NCBI GenBank assembly: GCA_017411585.1
Contig: JAFQPV010000124.1
Coordinates: 1 to 16,107, forward strand
Length of the DNA: 16,107 nt
Direction: 5' to 3'
Source of the DNA: Clostridia bacterium
GTDB lineage: Bacteria > Bacillota > Clostridia > UBA1381 > UMGS1253
Of the stretch, positions 1 through 7,015 are shown piece after piece (positions within the stretch are counted from its first letter, which is position 1; each line of letters opens with the position of its first letter). Under the pieces are notes generated by a model, which saw nothing but the letters and a program-made list of their open reading frames with translations, did not search any database and was not told the DNA's origin. A program made the translations under genes and the position numbers.

Positions 1-689
1 ATTCCCCGGCAAGTCTTGCAACAGCAAAGGATTCGCTTTCCGATGCCGCCGCAACCGCAGTCGTGCTGCTCGGTGCCGTTTTTACCAAAATCACCGGCAT
101 CGCCATTGATGGCTACCTGGGCGTTTTGGTGTCGCTCTTTATTCTCTATGCGGGCTATTCGACCATCAAGGATGCGCTTTCTCCCCTGCTCGGCCAGCCG
201 CCGGAGAAGGAAATGGTGGACGAAATTGAAGATATTGTTATGTCACACGAGGGCGTGATTGGTATTCACGATTTGATTATCCACAACTACGGACCTGCAA
301 GATTCATGATTTCACTGCATGCAGAAGTGCCAAGCAACGGTGATGTGCTTGCGCTGCATGACACCATTGATTTGATTGAAAAAAAGCTTTGTATGCGCTT
401 TAACTGCGATGCAGTCATTCATATGGACCCTGTAGAGGTTGACAACGAGATAATTAATACTGCAAAATCGTTTATCTCGCAAATTATAGGTGAAGTTTCT
501 AGCGAACTGACCATCCACGATTTTCGTATGGTCACCGGTCCGACACATACCAATCTGATTTTCGATATGGTTGTGCCGTACAATTTCACTTTGAAAAACG
601 AAGAAATCGCCGCAGTGGTGCAGGAGAAGCTACTTTCATATAATGACACCTATTTTGCAGTCATTAATTTCGACAATAAATACATATAA
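1..689 (+). CDS. Cation diffusion facilitator (CDF) family efflux transporter, 3' part
   Basis: The reading frame is open from base 3 and enters from outside the window, so the N-terminal membrane segments are missing. What remains starts in the predicted fifth membrane helix with the metal-site motif DSLSD (bases 30-44). A sixth helix follows around bases 93-165, then a cytoplasmic C-terminal region. CDF proteins exchange divalent metal ions for protons across the plasma membrane. Zinc members usually have HxxxD in this helix; DxxxD is the pattern associated with manganese members, so Mn(II) export is an inference. The cytoplasmic part is longer than the usual single dimerisation domain and seems to hold two related copies, each opening with IHD (codons at 264 and 513). 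An ATG at 63 is internal, because the conserved motif lies upstream of it. The stop is TAA at 687-689, and the next gene starts 13 bp later, suggesting one transcript. Confidence 0.9.
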   Translation, partial: SPASLATAKDSLSDAAATAVVLLGAVFTKITGIAIDGYLGVLVSLFILYAGYSTIKDALSPLLGQPPEKEMVDEIEDIVMSHEGVIGIHDLIIHNYGPARFMISLHAEVPSNGDVLALHDTIDLIEKKLCMRFNCDAVIHMDPVEVDNEIINTAKSFISQIIGEVSSELTIHDFRMVTGPTHTNLIFDMVVPYNFTLKNEEIAAVVQEKLLSYNDTYFAVINFDNKYI

Positions 690-702
690 GCGAGGACATA
701 AA

Positions 703-2235
703 ATGCAAAAGACAATTCAAAAACTGATTTGCACCTGCCTTGTGCTGACACTGCTTTTGTCTGCAGCACCAATCTATGCCAATATCCCGGCGCAACGCTT
801 TTTGTTCGTGCCGATTGCATATGAAGGCGAAATATTAGATGCAATGCCTTGCAGCGAAGGCTTGTTTTCTGTGAAAAACGAAAGTTTCAAATCCGGTTTT
901 ATCGCAACAGACGGCACACTGAAAATACCGTTCGAATATGCAAATGCCGGCTCGTTTACAGGCAGCTTTGCCCCGGCGGCAGTAGCAAACGGAAAATACG
1001 GCTATATAAGCAAAGATGGACTGTTTGAAATTGCACCCGCCTTTGACAGCGCACAGGATTTCGCCGGTGGTCTTGCACTTGTAGAAAAGGACGCGCGCGC
1101 CTATTTCATCGACCAAACCGGTAAAGCAGTAGACTTTGCCTATACTGCCGAATATACCCCCGTCAGCAATTTCACAAACGGCGGCGCTTGGGTAATCGAC
1201 CAAGACGGTATGTTCCGTTTCTTGAAAGCAGACGGCAATTTTTTAAACGACACGCGCTACCATTGGGCAGCAGAATATTCTGACGGCGTATGCTGGGTCA
1301 GCCCGGAAAGCGGCAACGACTTTTTAGACTTCGATATGCAGTTAATTGACCAAGACGGCAATGTTTTGATTGAGCGCGGTCTCTACACAAGCGCAACCGC
1401 CTTTCACGAAGGCCTCTGCTGGGCAAAGCGCACCGCAGATATGGCGCTTGTATTGATTGACAAGCAAGGCAACATTGTCTTTGAGGTTAAAAATGCGGAA
1501 GGTATACCTACCCCTTACGCAAACGGCATCAGCATCGGTATGGAAAACGGTCTGTTTACCGTATGGAACACCGAAGGCACGGTGATTTTCTCTTCCCTGT
1601 ACTATCGCGCTGTCAGCTACGGCGGCTTTTCCGAGGGCTGTATGCTTGTGCAGGATACAAGAAACGAGCAATACTACATTATGCAGGATACCGCATACAT
1701 TGCGCCGGAAAAAAGCGATACCGCATATCGCTTTACCCATGCAAAAGAACCCCTTCAAAGCGCGACATTTGAAATCGCCCTGTGTATCGGCTCTCCGCTT
1801 GCAATTGTAAACGGCGAAAAGATGTATATTGATGCGGCAAATTTGAATGTAAAGGCATATACCGCAAACGGGCGTACCCTTGTCCCGATGCGCTTTTTGT
1901 CCGAAAATCTGCCCGGCTGGTCCATCACTTGGGATTACTTAACCGAAAGCGCAGTTTTAAAAAGCGACACGCTTTCCGCAAGCTTTAAAACCGGCACTAC
2001 ACCGCTGGAATATATTCAGTTTAATGCGGCAAAAAAGCAGTACGACTATTTGACGAAGCCTTTAGACCAGCCACCCGTGATTTCGGACGGAAGAATGTTT
2101 TTGCCTGTGCGCGCACTCAGCGAGCTGATGGGTGTAAATGTATTTTACGACGAGCGCGGCTTGGTCGTGTTCTCCAATACAAGAAACACGCTGACTTATG
2201 AGGATGCAACCCAGCTCTTAACTCAGTTTGAATAG
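703..2235 (+). CDS. Secreted WG-repeat protein with C-terminal stalk (copper amine oxidase N-like) domain
   Basis: 510-residue protein. Residues 1-26 form a typical signal peptide (KLICTCLVLTLLLSAAPIYA, cleavage probably after the last Ala). Residues about 30-350 are WG-type (KWG) repeats, visible as recurring units such as NGKYGYISKDG, ARAYFIDQTGKAV and LIDKQGNIVF. From about residue 360 to the end is a stalk domain of the copper amine oxidase N-terminal type, with the hallmarks NGRTLVPMRFLSE and DGRMFLPVRALSELMGV. Such proteins are exported and are thought to bind or present something at the cell surface; the ligand is unknown. The ATG at 703 is chosen over the upstream in-frame start at 643 because it gives a clean signal peptide and has GAGGA at 692-696. 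It lies 13 bp after the CDF gene and 10 bp before cca, so co-transcription is likely. I cannot name a specific function. Confidence 0.85.
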   Translation: MQKTIQKLICTCLVLTLLLSAAPIYANIPAQRFLFVPIAYEGEILDAMPCSEGLFSVKNESFKSGFIATDGTLKIPFEYANAGSFTGSFAPAAVANGKYGYISKDGLFEIAPAFDSAQDFAGGLALVEKDARAYFIDQTGKAVDFAYTAEYTPVSNFTNGGAWVIDQDGMFRFLKADGNFLNDTRYHWAAEYSDGVCWVSPESGNDFLDFDMQLIDQDGNVLIERGLYTSATAFHEGLCWAKRTADMALVLIDKQGNIVFEVKNAEGIPTPYANGISIGMENGLFTVWNTEGTVIFSSLYYRAVSYGGFSEGCMLVQDTRNEQYYIMQDTAYIAPEKSDTAYRFTHAKEPLQSATFEIALCIGSPLAIVNGEKMYIDAANLNVKAYTANGRTLVPMRFLSENLPGWSITWDYLTESAVLKSDTLSASFKTGTTPLEYIQFNAAKKQYDYLTKPLDQPPVISDGRMFLPVRALSELMGVNVFYDERGLVVFSNTRNTLTYEDATQLLTQFE

Positions 2236-2245
2236 GAAAATTGTT

Positions 2246-3433
2246 ATGATTCAAATTCCGAATTACGTAAATTTTATATTAGACGCGCTGAATAAACATG
2301 GTTATGAGGCCTTCATCGTCGGCGGCAGTGTCCGCGATGCATTGCGCGGCAAAGCACCGGATGACTTTGACATTACGACAAGCGCAGCACCTGACGAGGT
2401 TTGCAAGGTGTTTGACGGCATTTGCAAGGTAATTTTAACCGGACTTAAACACGGTACGGTAACGGTACTATCCGACGGCAAGCCGATTGAGGTGACTACC
2501 TATCGTACAGACGGCGACTACGAAGATAACCGACACCCGCAAAGTGTCACCTTCGTTAAAAGCATTGATGCCGATTTGGCAAGGCGCGACTTCACCGTAA
2601 ATGCAATGGCGTATGCCCCAAACAAAGGTTTAGTGGATTTATACGGCGGTGCACAGGATTTGCAAAACCGTATTTTGCGCTGTGTCGGCGTAGCTGAAAC
2701 ACGTTTTCACGAGGATGCCCTGCGTATGTTGCGCGCACTGCGCTTTGCATCCGTCCTGCAGTTTGAAATCGAAGCAGAAACCGCAGCTGCCATCCACGAA
2801 AACCGCGCGCTTTTAAACAATGTCTCTGCAGAGCGCATCCGCACAGAGCTTTTCAAGCTCTTGATCGGCGAAGATGCAGAAAAAATACTGCTCGCCTACC
2901 CCGATGTGTTTTTCACGCTGTTTCCGCAGCTCAAAGGCATCTATGCCTTGGAAAACTATACAGCAGCAGTACACAGCATAAATACACTTGAAAAAGATGC
3001 TGTTTTGCGTTTTGCAGCACTTTTACTGCCAATAGCAAATCAACATCAAAGTGAATGCTTTTCTGCCGTAGACCGCCTAAAAACAGACAGGAAATCTGCT
3101 GATGCACTCAAGTTCGCCATACAGCACGCAAATGATGCTCTGCCGGCAAATACCGTCGAAACAAAGCTCGCTTTAAATCGCTACGATGCAGCGCACCTCG
3201 TCTTTTGGACAAAGCTGAAAAAGGATACGAAAGCGCTTTCCCGAATCGCCGCCGTACTGCAAAGCGGCGAAGCCTACCGCATCAGCGACCTTGCCATCGG
3301 CGGTGATGAAATTGCCGCACTGGGGTATAAAGGCAAGCAAATCGGCGAAGTGTTAAATCATCTGTTGAATCTTGTCATTGAAGGCAAGATTGAAAACAAA
3401 AAGGAAGCACTTTTATCTGCTATCAAAAAATGA
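2246..3433 (+). CDS. cca: CCA tRNA nucleotidyltransferase
   Basis: Adds or repairs the 3'-terminal CCA of tRNAs in the cytoplasm, using CTP and ATP. The 395-residue product is close to the usual length of Bacillus-type class II enzymes. Visible motifs: GGSVRD (residues 26-31, nucleotide binding), DFD (40-42, the two catalytic metal-binding aspartates), RRDFTVNAMAY (113-123), and EDALRMLRALRF (156-167), which carries the ED..R nucleotide-selecting motif. The C-terminal half fits the RNA-binding neck/body/tail region, ending in a conserved IGGDEI..LGYKGKQIG segment. I see no intact HD phosphohydrolase domain of the Escherichia coli type. The ATG at 2246 is preferred because TAGGA (2233-2237) lies 8 bases upstream; a TTG at 2228 would overlap the previous stop and give six more residues. 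A strict A-adding or CC-adding enzyme cannot be excluded from sequence alone, but no second family member is in view. Confidence 0.93.
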   Translation: MIQIPNYVNFILDALNKHGYEAFIVGGSVRDALRGKAPDDFDITTSAAPDEVCKVFDGICKVILTGLKHGTVTVLSDGKPIEVTTYRTDGDYEDNRHPQSVTFVKSIDADLARRDFTVNAMAYAPNKGLVDLYGGAQDLQNRILRCVGVAETRFHEDALRMLRALRFASVLQFEIEAETAAAIHENRALLNNVSAERIRTELFKLLIGEDAEKILLAYPDVFFTLFPQLKGIYALENYTAAVHSINTLEKDAVLRFAALLLPIANQHQSECFSAVDRLKTDRKSADALKFAIQHANDALPANTVETKLALNRYDAAHLVFWTKLKKDTKALSRIAAVLQSGEAYRISDLAIGGDEIAALGYKGKQIGEVLNHLLNLVIEGKIENKKEALLSAIKK

Positions 3434-3456
3434 CAGAGGAGACTCTGTCATTTTTT
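3425..3456. terminator. Bidirectional intrinsic terminator between cca and glnN
   Basis: Perfect 14-bp inverted repeat: AAAAAATGACAGAG (3425-3438), loop GAGA, CTCTGTCATTTTTT (3443-3456). The run of A on one side and T on the other gives a U-tract in both directions, so it can end both converging transcripts. The left arm contains the cca stop codon (3431-3433). Confidence 0.9.
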
Positions 3457-3485
3457 ATTTATTCCTTCAGCTGAAAATCAATCAC

Positions 3486-5579
3486 TTAAACACCGAACAT
3501 TAAATCGTCATACGTCGGGTACGGCCAATACTTCGAGCCGGTCATGCTCTGGATGGTATCCGCCGTTTTACGCAGTGCATCCATACACGGCAACACGATA
3601 TCCTTATACGCCGGCGCTTGAGCAGCACCGTCATCGATTTTCATAACCTCTGCCACAGCAGCATCCAACGCTTCTGTGTTTTCATGCAGCTCGCGAATCA
3701 GTGCCGAAAGCTTCTTTGCCAAAATCAGCTCTGCATCCTGCTCGGTTGCAATGCCAATATCCGCTTTTGCCTTCTGCGTTTCAGCAAGCTCGTGCATATA
3801 CAAAACTGCCGCCGGCATAATGTCCTTTCTTGCCATAATCAGCATTGTCATCGCTTCAATATGGCGCACATTCGAATAGTTTTCCAGCATACTTTCGCAT
3901 CTGGAGCGCATCTCCGTTTCCGTAAAAATGCCATACTTTTCAAACAGCGCAATATTCTTTTCTGCAACAAATGCCGGAAGAGCATCCGGTGTTGTCTTCA
4001 AATTCAACAGCCCGCGCTTTTCCGCCTCCTGTACCCACTCCTCAGAGTAGTTATTGCCGTTAAACACAATGCGCTTATGCGCAACATAGGTTTCGCGGAT
4101 TAACGCGCGCACAGCTGCCTCGTCACACACATCGAGCTTTTCAAGCTCGGTTGCCATATCATCGAGTGCTTCTGCAACAATGGTATTTAAAACAATATTC
4201 GAATCTGAAATAGAGAACGACGAGCCAACCATACGGAACTCAAACTTATTGCCCGTAAATGCGAACGGCGAGGTACGGTTTCTGTCTGTCGTATCCTTTC
4301 TGAAATTCGGCAGTACGTCTACGCCGCTTTCAAAGCGCGCTGCAGTATGCTGCTCATAGGTTACGCCCTTTTCAATCGCGTCGAGCACGCCTTCCAATTC
4401 GTCACCGACATAGAGCGATACAATCGCCGGCGGTGCTTCAAAGCCACCAAGACGACAGTCATTGCCCGCACTAGCCACCGATGCACGCAAAAGGTCCTGA
4501 TACTTGTCCACTGCTTTGATTACGGCAGCCAGGAACACTAAAAAGCGCGTATTCTCATACGGGCGCTTCGTCGGATTTAATAAGTTCTCGCCCGTATCCG
4601 TGGTCAGCGACCAATTGTTGTGCTTGCCGCTGCCGTTTACACCGGCAAACGGCTTTTCGTGCAGAAGGCACACAAGCCCATGCTTTAATGCAAGCTTTTT
4701 CATAACCTCCATCGTCAGCTGATTGTGGTCCGTTGCGATGTTTGCCGTTGTATAAATCGGCGCCATTTCATGCTGCGCCGGTGCTGCTTCATTATGCTTG
4801 GTCTTTGCAAGCACGCCAAGCTTCCAAAGCTCCTCATCGAGCTCCTTCATATACGCGGAAACACGCGGCTTGATATTGCCGTAGTAATGGTCTTCCAGCT
4901 CCTGTCCCTTCGGCGCTGGCGTACCAAACAGTGTTCTGCCTGCAAAAATCAGGTCTTTTCTTTTATCGTAATACTTCTTATCCACCAAAAAGTATTCCTG
5001 CTCCGCACCAACTGTAGTAATCACGCGGTGCGCCTCTGTATTGCCGAGCACATTTAAAATGCGCATTGCCTGCTTATTCAAAAGCTCAACGGAGCGCAGA
5101 AGCGGTGTCTTTTTATCCAGCACCTCGCCGCTGTACGAGCAAAACGCCGTTGGAATACAAAGTGTACCGTCTTTAATAAATGCATAGGAGGTCGGGTCCC
5201 ACACCGTATAGCCGCGTGCCTCAAATGTCGCGCGAATACCTCTGGACGGAAAGCTTGATGCATCAGACTCACCCTTGATGAGTGCTTTCCCGCTAAACTC
5301 CATAATGACACTGTCATCCTCAGCCGGTTCGATAAAGCTGTCATGCTTTTCTGCTGTGACACCCGTCATCGGCTGAAACCAGTGCGTATAGTGCGTTGCA
5401 CCCTTTTCTACCGCCCACTCCTTCATGGCATTTGCTACAACATTTGCCACATCGCTGGAAAGCGGCTCTCCGTCTTTTATTGTCTTTTGCAACTCGGCAT
5501 AGGTCTCCTCCGGCAAACGCTCACGCATTACCTTTGTATTAAAAACCATACTGCCAAACATTTCAGGAATGGAATTCAT
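3486..5579 (-). CDS. glnN: Glutamine synthetase type III
   Basis: Makes glutamine from glutamate, ammonia and ATP in the cytoplasm; a main entry point for nitrogen. At 697 residues it fits the long GSIII class rather than the ~450-residue GSI class. Motifs (numbered from the chosen start): TGVTAEKHDSF (72-82), GAEQEYFL (191-198, metal-ligand glutamates), KHNEAAPAQHEMAPIY (261-276), GSGKHNNWSL (316-325), the AGNDCRLGGFEAPPAIVSLY stretch (371-390), and NKFEFRMVGSS further on. The ATG at 5579 is chosen because GGAGG at 5595-5591 lies upstream of it and the predicted transcript starts near 5614. The ATG at 5606 would sit only a few bases from the transcript end and has no Shine-Dalgarno sequence. 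A TTG at 5585 is a weaker alternative. The gene is monocistronic, divergent from the phosphodiesterase gene and convergent with cca. No GlnR-type operator was recognised. Confidence 0.96.
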   Translation of the reverse strand: MNSIPEMFGSMVFNTKVMRERLPEETYAELQKTIKDGEPLSSDVANVVANAMKEWAVEKGATHYTHWFQPMTGVTAEKHDSFIEPAEDDSVIMEFSGKALIKGESDASSFPSRGIRATFEARGYTVWDPTSYAFIKDGTLCIPTAFCSYSGEVLDKKTPLLRSVELLNKQAMRILNVLGNTEAHRVITTVGAEQEYFLVDKKYYDKRKDLIFAGRTLFGTPAPKGQELEDHYYGNIKPRVSAYMKELDEELWKLGVLAKTKHNEAAPAQHEMAPIYTTANIATDHNQLTMEVMKKLALKHGLVCLLHEKPFAGVNGSGKHNNWSLTTDTGENLLNPTKRPYENTRFLVFLAAVIKAVDKYQDLLRASVASAGNDCRLGGFEAPPAIVSLYVGDELEGVLDAIEKGVTYEQHTAARFESGVDVLPNFRKDTTDRNRTSPFAFTGNKFEFRMVGSSFSISDSNIVLNTIVAEALDDMATELEKLDVCDEAAVRALIRETYVAHKRIVFNGNNYSEEWVQEAEKRGLLNLKTTPDALPAFVAEKNIALFEKYGIFTETEMRSRCESMLENYSNVRHIEAMTMLIMARKDIMPAAVLYMHELAETQKAKADIGIATEQDAELILAKKLSALIRELHENTEALDAAVAEVMKIDDGAAQAPAYKDIVLPCMDALRKTADTIQSMTGSKYWPYPTYDDLMFGV

Positions 5580-5590
5580 AAACAAGCTTA

Positions 5591-5595
5591 CCTCC
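5591..5595 (-). promoter_or_regulatory. Ribosome binding site deciding the glnN start
   Basis: GGAGG on the minus strand, 11 bases before the ATG at 5579. It lies downstream of the ATG at 5606, so that longer reading frame is unlikely to be the real start. Confidence 0.7.
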
Positions 5596-5620
5596 GATTT
5601 TCTCATAAAAACACATCGTA

Positions 5621-5649
5621 ATTATACACTACACCCCTTGTAATGTCAA
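5621..5649 (-). promoter_or_regulatory. Perfect consensus sigma-A promoter of glnN
   Basis: On the minus strand, TTGACA (5649-5644), 17-bp spacer, TATAAT (5626-5621). Both hexamers match the housekeeping consensus exactly. Transcription would start near 5614, giving a leader of about 35 bases, too short for a riboswitch. Confidence 0.88.
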
Positions 5650-5691
5650 CTGATTTCCCAATCCGGTAACAAAAAAGAAATCATTTTTTTG

Positions 5692-5720
5692 TTGTATCAC
5701 AGCCATATTTGTGTTAGAAT
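5692..5720 (+). promoter_or_regulatory. Probable promoter of the phosphodiesterase-coaX operon
   Basis: TTGTAT (5692-5697), 17-bp spacer, TAGAAT (5715-5720), about 30 bases before the start codon at 5750. It is back to back with the glnN promoter, and an A/T-rich stretch lies between the two. Confidence 0.55.
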
Positions 5721-5749
5721 AACTTTATTAAAACAAAGGAGCGTTTTTG

Positions 5750-6220
5750 ATGCGCATTTTCGTTTTTTCAGATACGCACGGTCGAACGGAGGGCTGCATT
5801 CGTTTGCTTGAAAATATGCGGCACTGTACGGATGCTGTTTTGCACGCAGGCGATGTGCACGCAGACATTACCAAGCTGCAACAAACCTTCCCCGACCTAA
5901 AGATATACGGTGTAAGCGGCAACAATGATTTTCACGCCATTTTACCGACAGAGCAAGTGTTGGAGTTTGACGGCGTCAAGCTGTTTTTAACGCACGGACA
6001 CCGCTACAAGGTAAAATACACCTACGAAGACATCACATCCGCAGCCATAGCGCGCGGCGCATCCGTCGCCGTATTCGGGCACACGCATCAATCCTGCGAC
6101 CGCACAGAAAATGGCGTGCTTCTCTTAAATCCCGGCAGCGCAGGCGGCATTTGGCCGACCTACGCGGTGATTGAAATTGAAAACGGTGAAATACGTACAG
6201 ATATAATAAGCTTGAGGTGA
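5750..6220 (+). CDS. YfcE/MJ0936-type metallophosphodiesterase
   Basis: 156-residue single-domain calcineurin-like phosphoesterase, cytoplasmic with no signal peptide. All metal-binding motifs of the family are in order: SDTHG (D-x-H), HAGDVHAD (G-D), VSGNNDFH (GN-x-D), LTHGHRY (G-H), and VFGHTHQS (GHTH), followed by the family signature NPGSA. Known relatives hydrolyse phosphodiester model substrates with Mn or Ni; the natural substrate is mostly unknown. The start is the ATG at 5750, with GGAG (5738-5741) 8 bases upstream; a TTG directly before it would add only one residue. It lies 5 bp before coaX, whose ribosome binding site overlaps this stop codon, so the two are translated from one message. 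A role connected with coenzyme A is possible from context only. Confidence 0.9.
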   Translation: MRIFVFSDTHGRTEGCIRLLENMRHCTDAVLHAGDVHADITKLQQTFPDLKIYGVSGNNDFHAILPTEQVLEFDGVKLFLTHGHRYKVKYTYEDITSAAIARGASVAVFGHTHQSCDRTENGVLLLNPGSAGGIWPTYAVIEIENGEIRTDIISLR

Positions 6221-6225
6221 GCAAA

Positions 6226-6987
6226 ATGATTATTGTAATTGACGTTGGTAATACAAATATTGTCGTTGGTGCTTTTTCGGACAATTCGTTAATTCGCAGC
6301 TGGCGCATGAGTACGGATTTTCAGCGCAGCTCCGATGAAACCGGTATTTTCTTTTCACAGCTTCTGGCGCACAGCGGTCTGCAAATTCGTGACATTGAGG
6401 CAGTTGTCGTATCCTCGGTTGTGCCGCAGATTATGTTCTCACTTGAGCGTGCCATCAAGCGCTATTTGAGACACGCGCCGATTATCATCAGCAAAAATGT
6501 AGAAACCGGCTTAAACATTAAAGTCGACAACCCGGGTGAGGTCGGCGCAGACCGTATTGTAAATGCGGTTGCGGTACATAACCACTACCCCGGCGACAGC
6601 ATTATCATCGACTTTGGTACGGCAACCACCTTCTGCGCGCTGCGTGCAAACGGCGACTACTTGGGTGGTGTCATCTGCCCGGGTATCAAAATCGCGCTCG
6701 ATGCTTTGATTGAAAAAACGGCAAAGCTTCCGAAAATTGAGCTGATTCGCCCGGAAAAGGTCATCGGTACAAACACCATTACCTCGATGCAATCCGGTAT
6801 TATCTATGGTTATGCCGGTCAAATTGAAAGCATCGTAAACCGCATGAAGGCAGAACTCGGTCCGGCGCAGGTAATCGCAACCGGCGGCGTTGCATCTTTG
6901 ATTAAAGAGGCAACGGATGTCATCGAAATTCTCGACCCGAACTTAACCCTCAAGGGCTTAAAGCTTTTGTATGATATGAATAAATGA
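6226..6987 (+). CDS. coaX: Type III pantothenate kinase
   Basis: Phosphorylates pantothenate with ATP, the first step of coenzyme A synthesis, in the cytoplasm. The 253-residue length is typical for CoaX. It has the ASKHA-fold motifs: DVGNTNIVVG near the N-terminus (phosphate loop), GADRIVNAVAVH, IIDFGTATTF and GGVICPGI, then TGGVASL near the C-terminus. Type III enzymes are generally not feedback-inhibited by CoA and need a monovalent cation. The ATG at 6226 is preferred over the GTG at 6217, because GAGGTGA (6214-6220) is a good ribosome binding site 5 bases before it and the product then begins MIIVIDVGNTN as in relatives. It is the second gene of an operon with the phosphodiesterase and is followed directly by a terminator. 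Confidence 0.96.
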   Translation: MIIVIDVGNTNIVVGAFSDNSLIRSWRMSTDFQRSSDETGIFFSQLLAHSGLQIRDIEAVVVSSVVPQIMFSLERAIKRYLRHAPIIISKNVETGLNIKVDNPGEVGADRIVNAVAVHNHYPGDSIIIDFGTATTFCALRANGDYLGGVICPGIKIALDALIEKTAKLPKIELIRPEKVIGTNTITSMQSGIIYGYAGQIESIVNRMKAELGPAQVIATGGVASLIKEATDVIEILDPNLTLKGLKLLYDMNK

Positions 6988-6988
6988 G

Positions 6989-7015
6989 AAAAAGCACTCA
7001 TGCGAGTGCTTTTTT
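6989..7015. terminator. Bidirectional intrinsic terminator between coaX and yihY
   Basis: Perfect inverted repeat AAAAAGCACTC (6989-6999) / GAGTGCTTTTT (7004-7014) with loop ATGC, T-run to 7015. The A-run on the left serves the minus-strand transcript. The yihY stop codon (7000-6998) lies inside the stem and loop, and the coaX stop ends two bases before the stem. Confidence 0.88.

Noticed and set aside
2450..2476. Short tandem-like GGTACGGTAACGGTA pattern
   Set aside because: It lies inside cca and encodes the conserved HGTVTV segment, so it is explained by the protein sequence.
3618..4103. 161-codon plus-strand frame opposite glnN
   Set aside because: Complement of a conserved gene with strong motifs; the predicted product has an abnormal Cys/His/Arg-rich composition.
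5579..5749. Possible riboswitch or attenuator in the glnN / phosphodiesterase intergenic region
   Set aside because: The glnN leader is only about 35 bases and the other leader about 20 to 25 bases, with no strong hairpins; the space is fully used by two divergent promoters.
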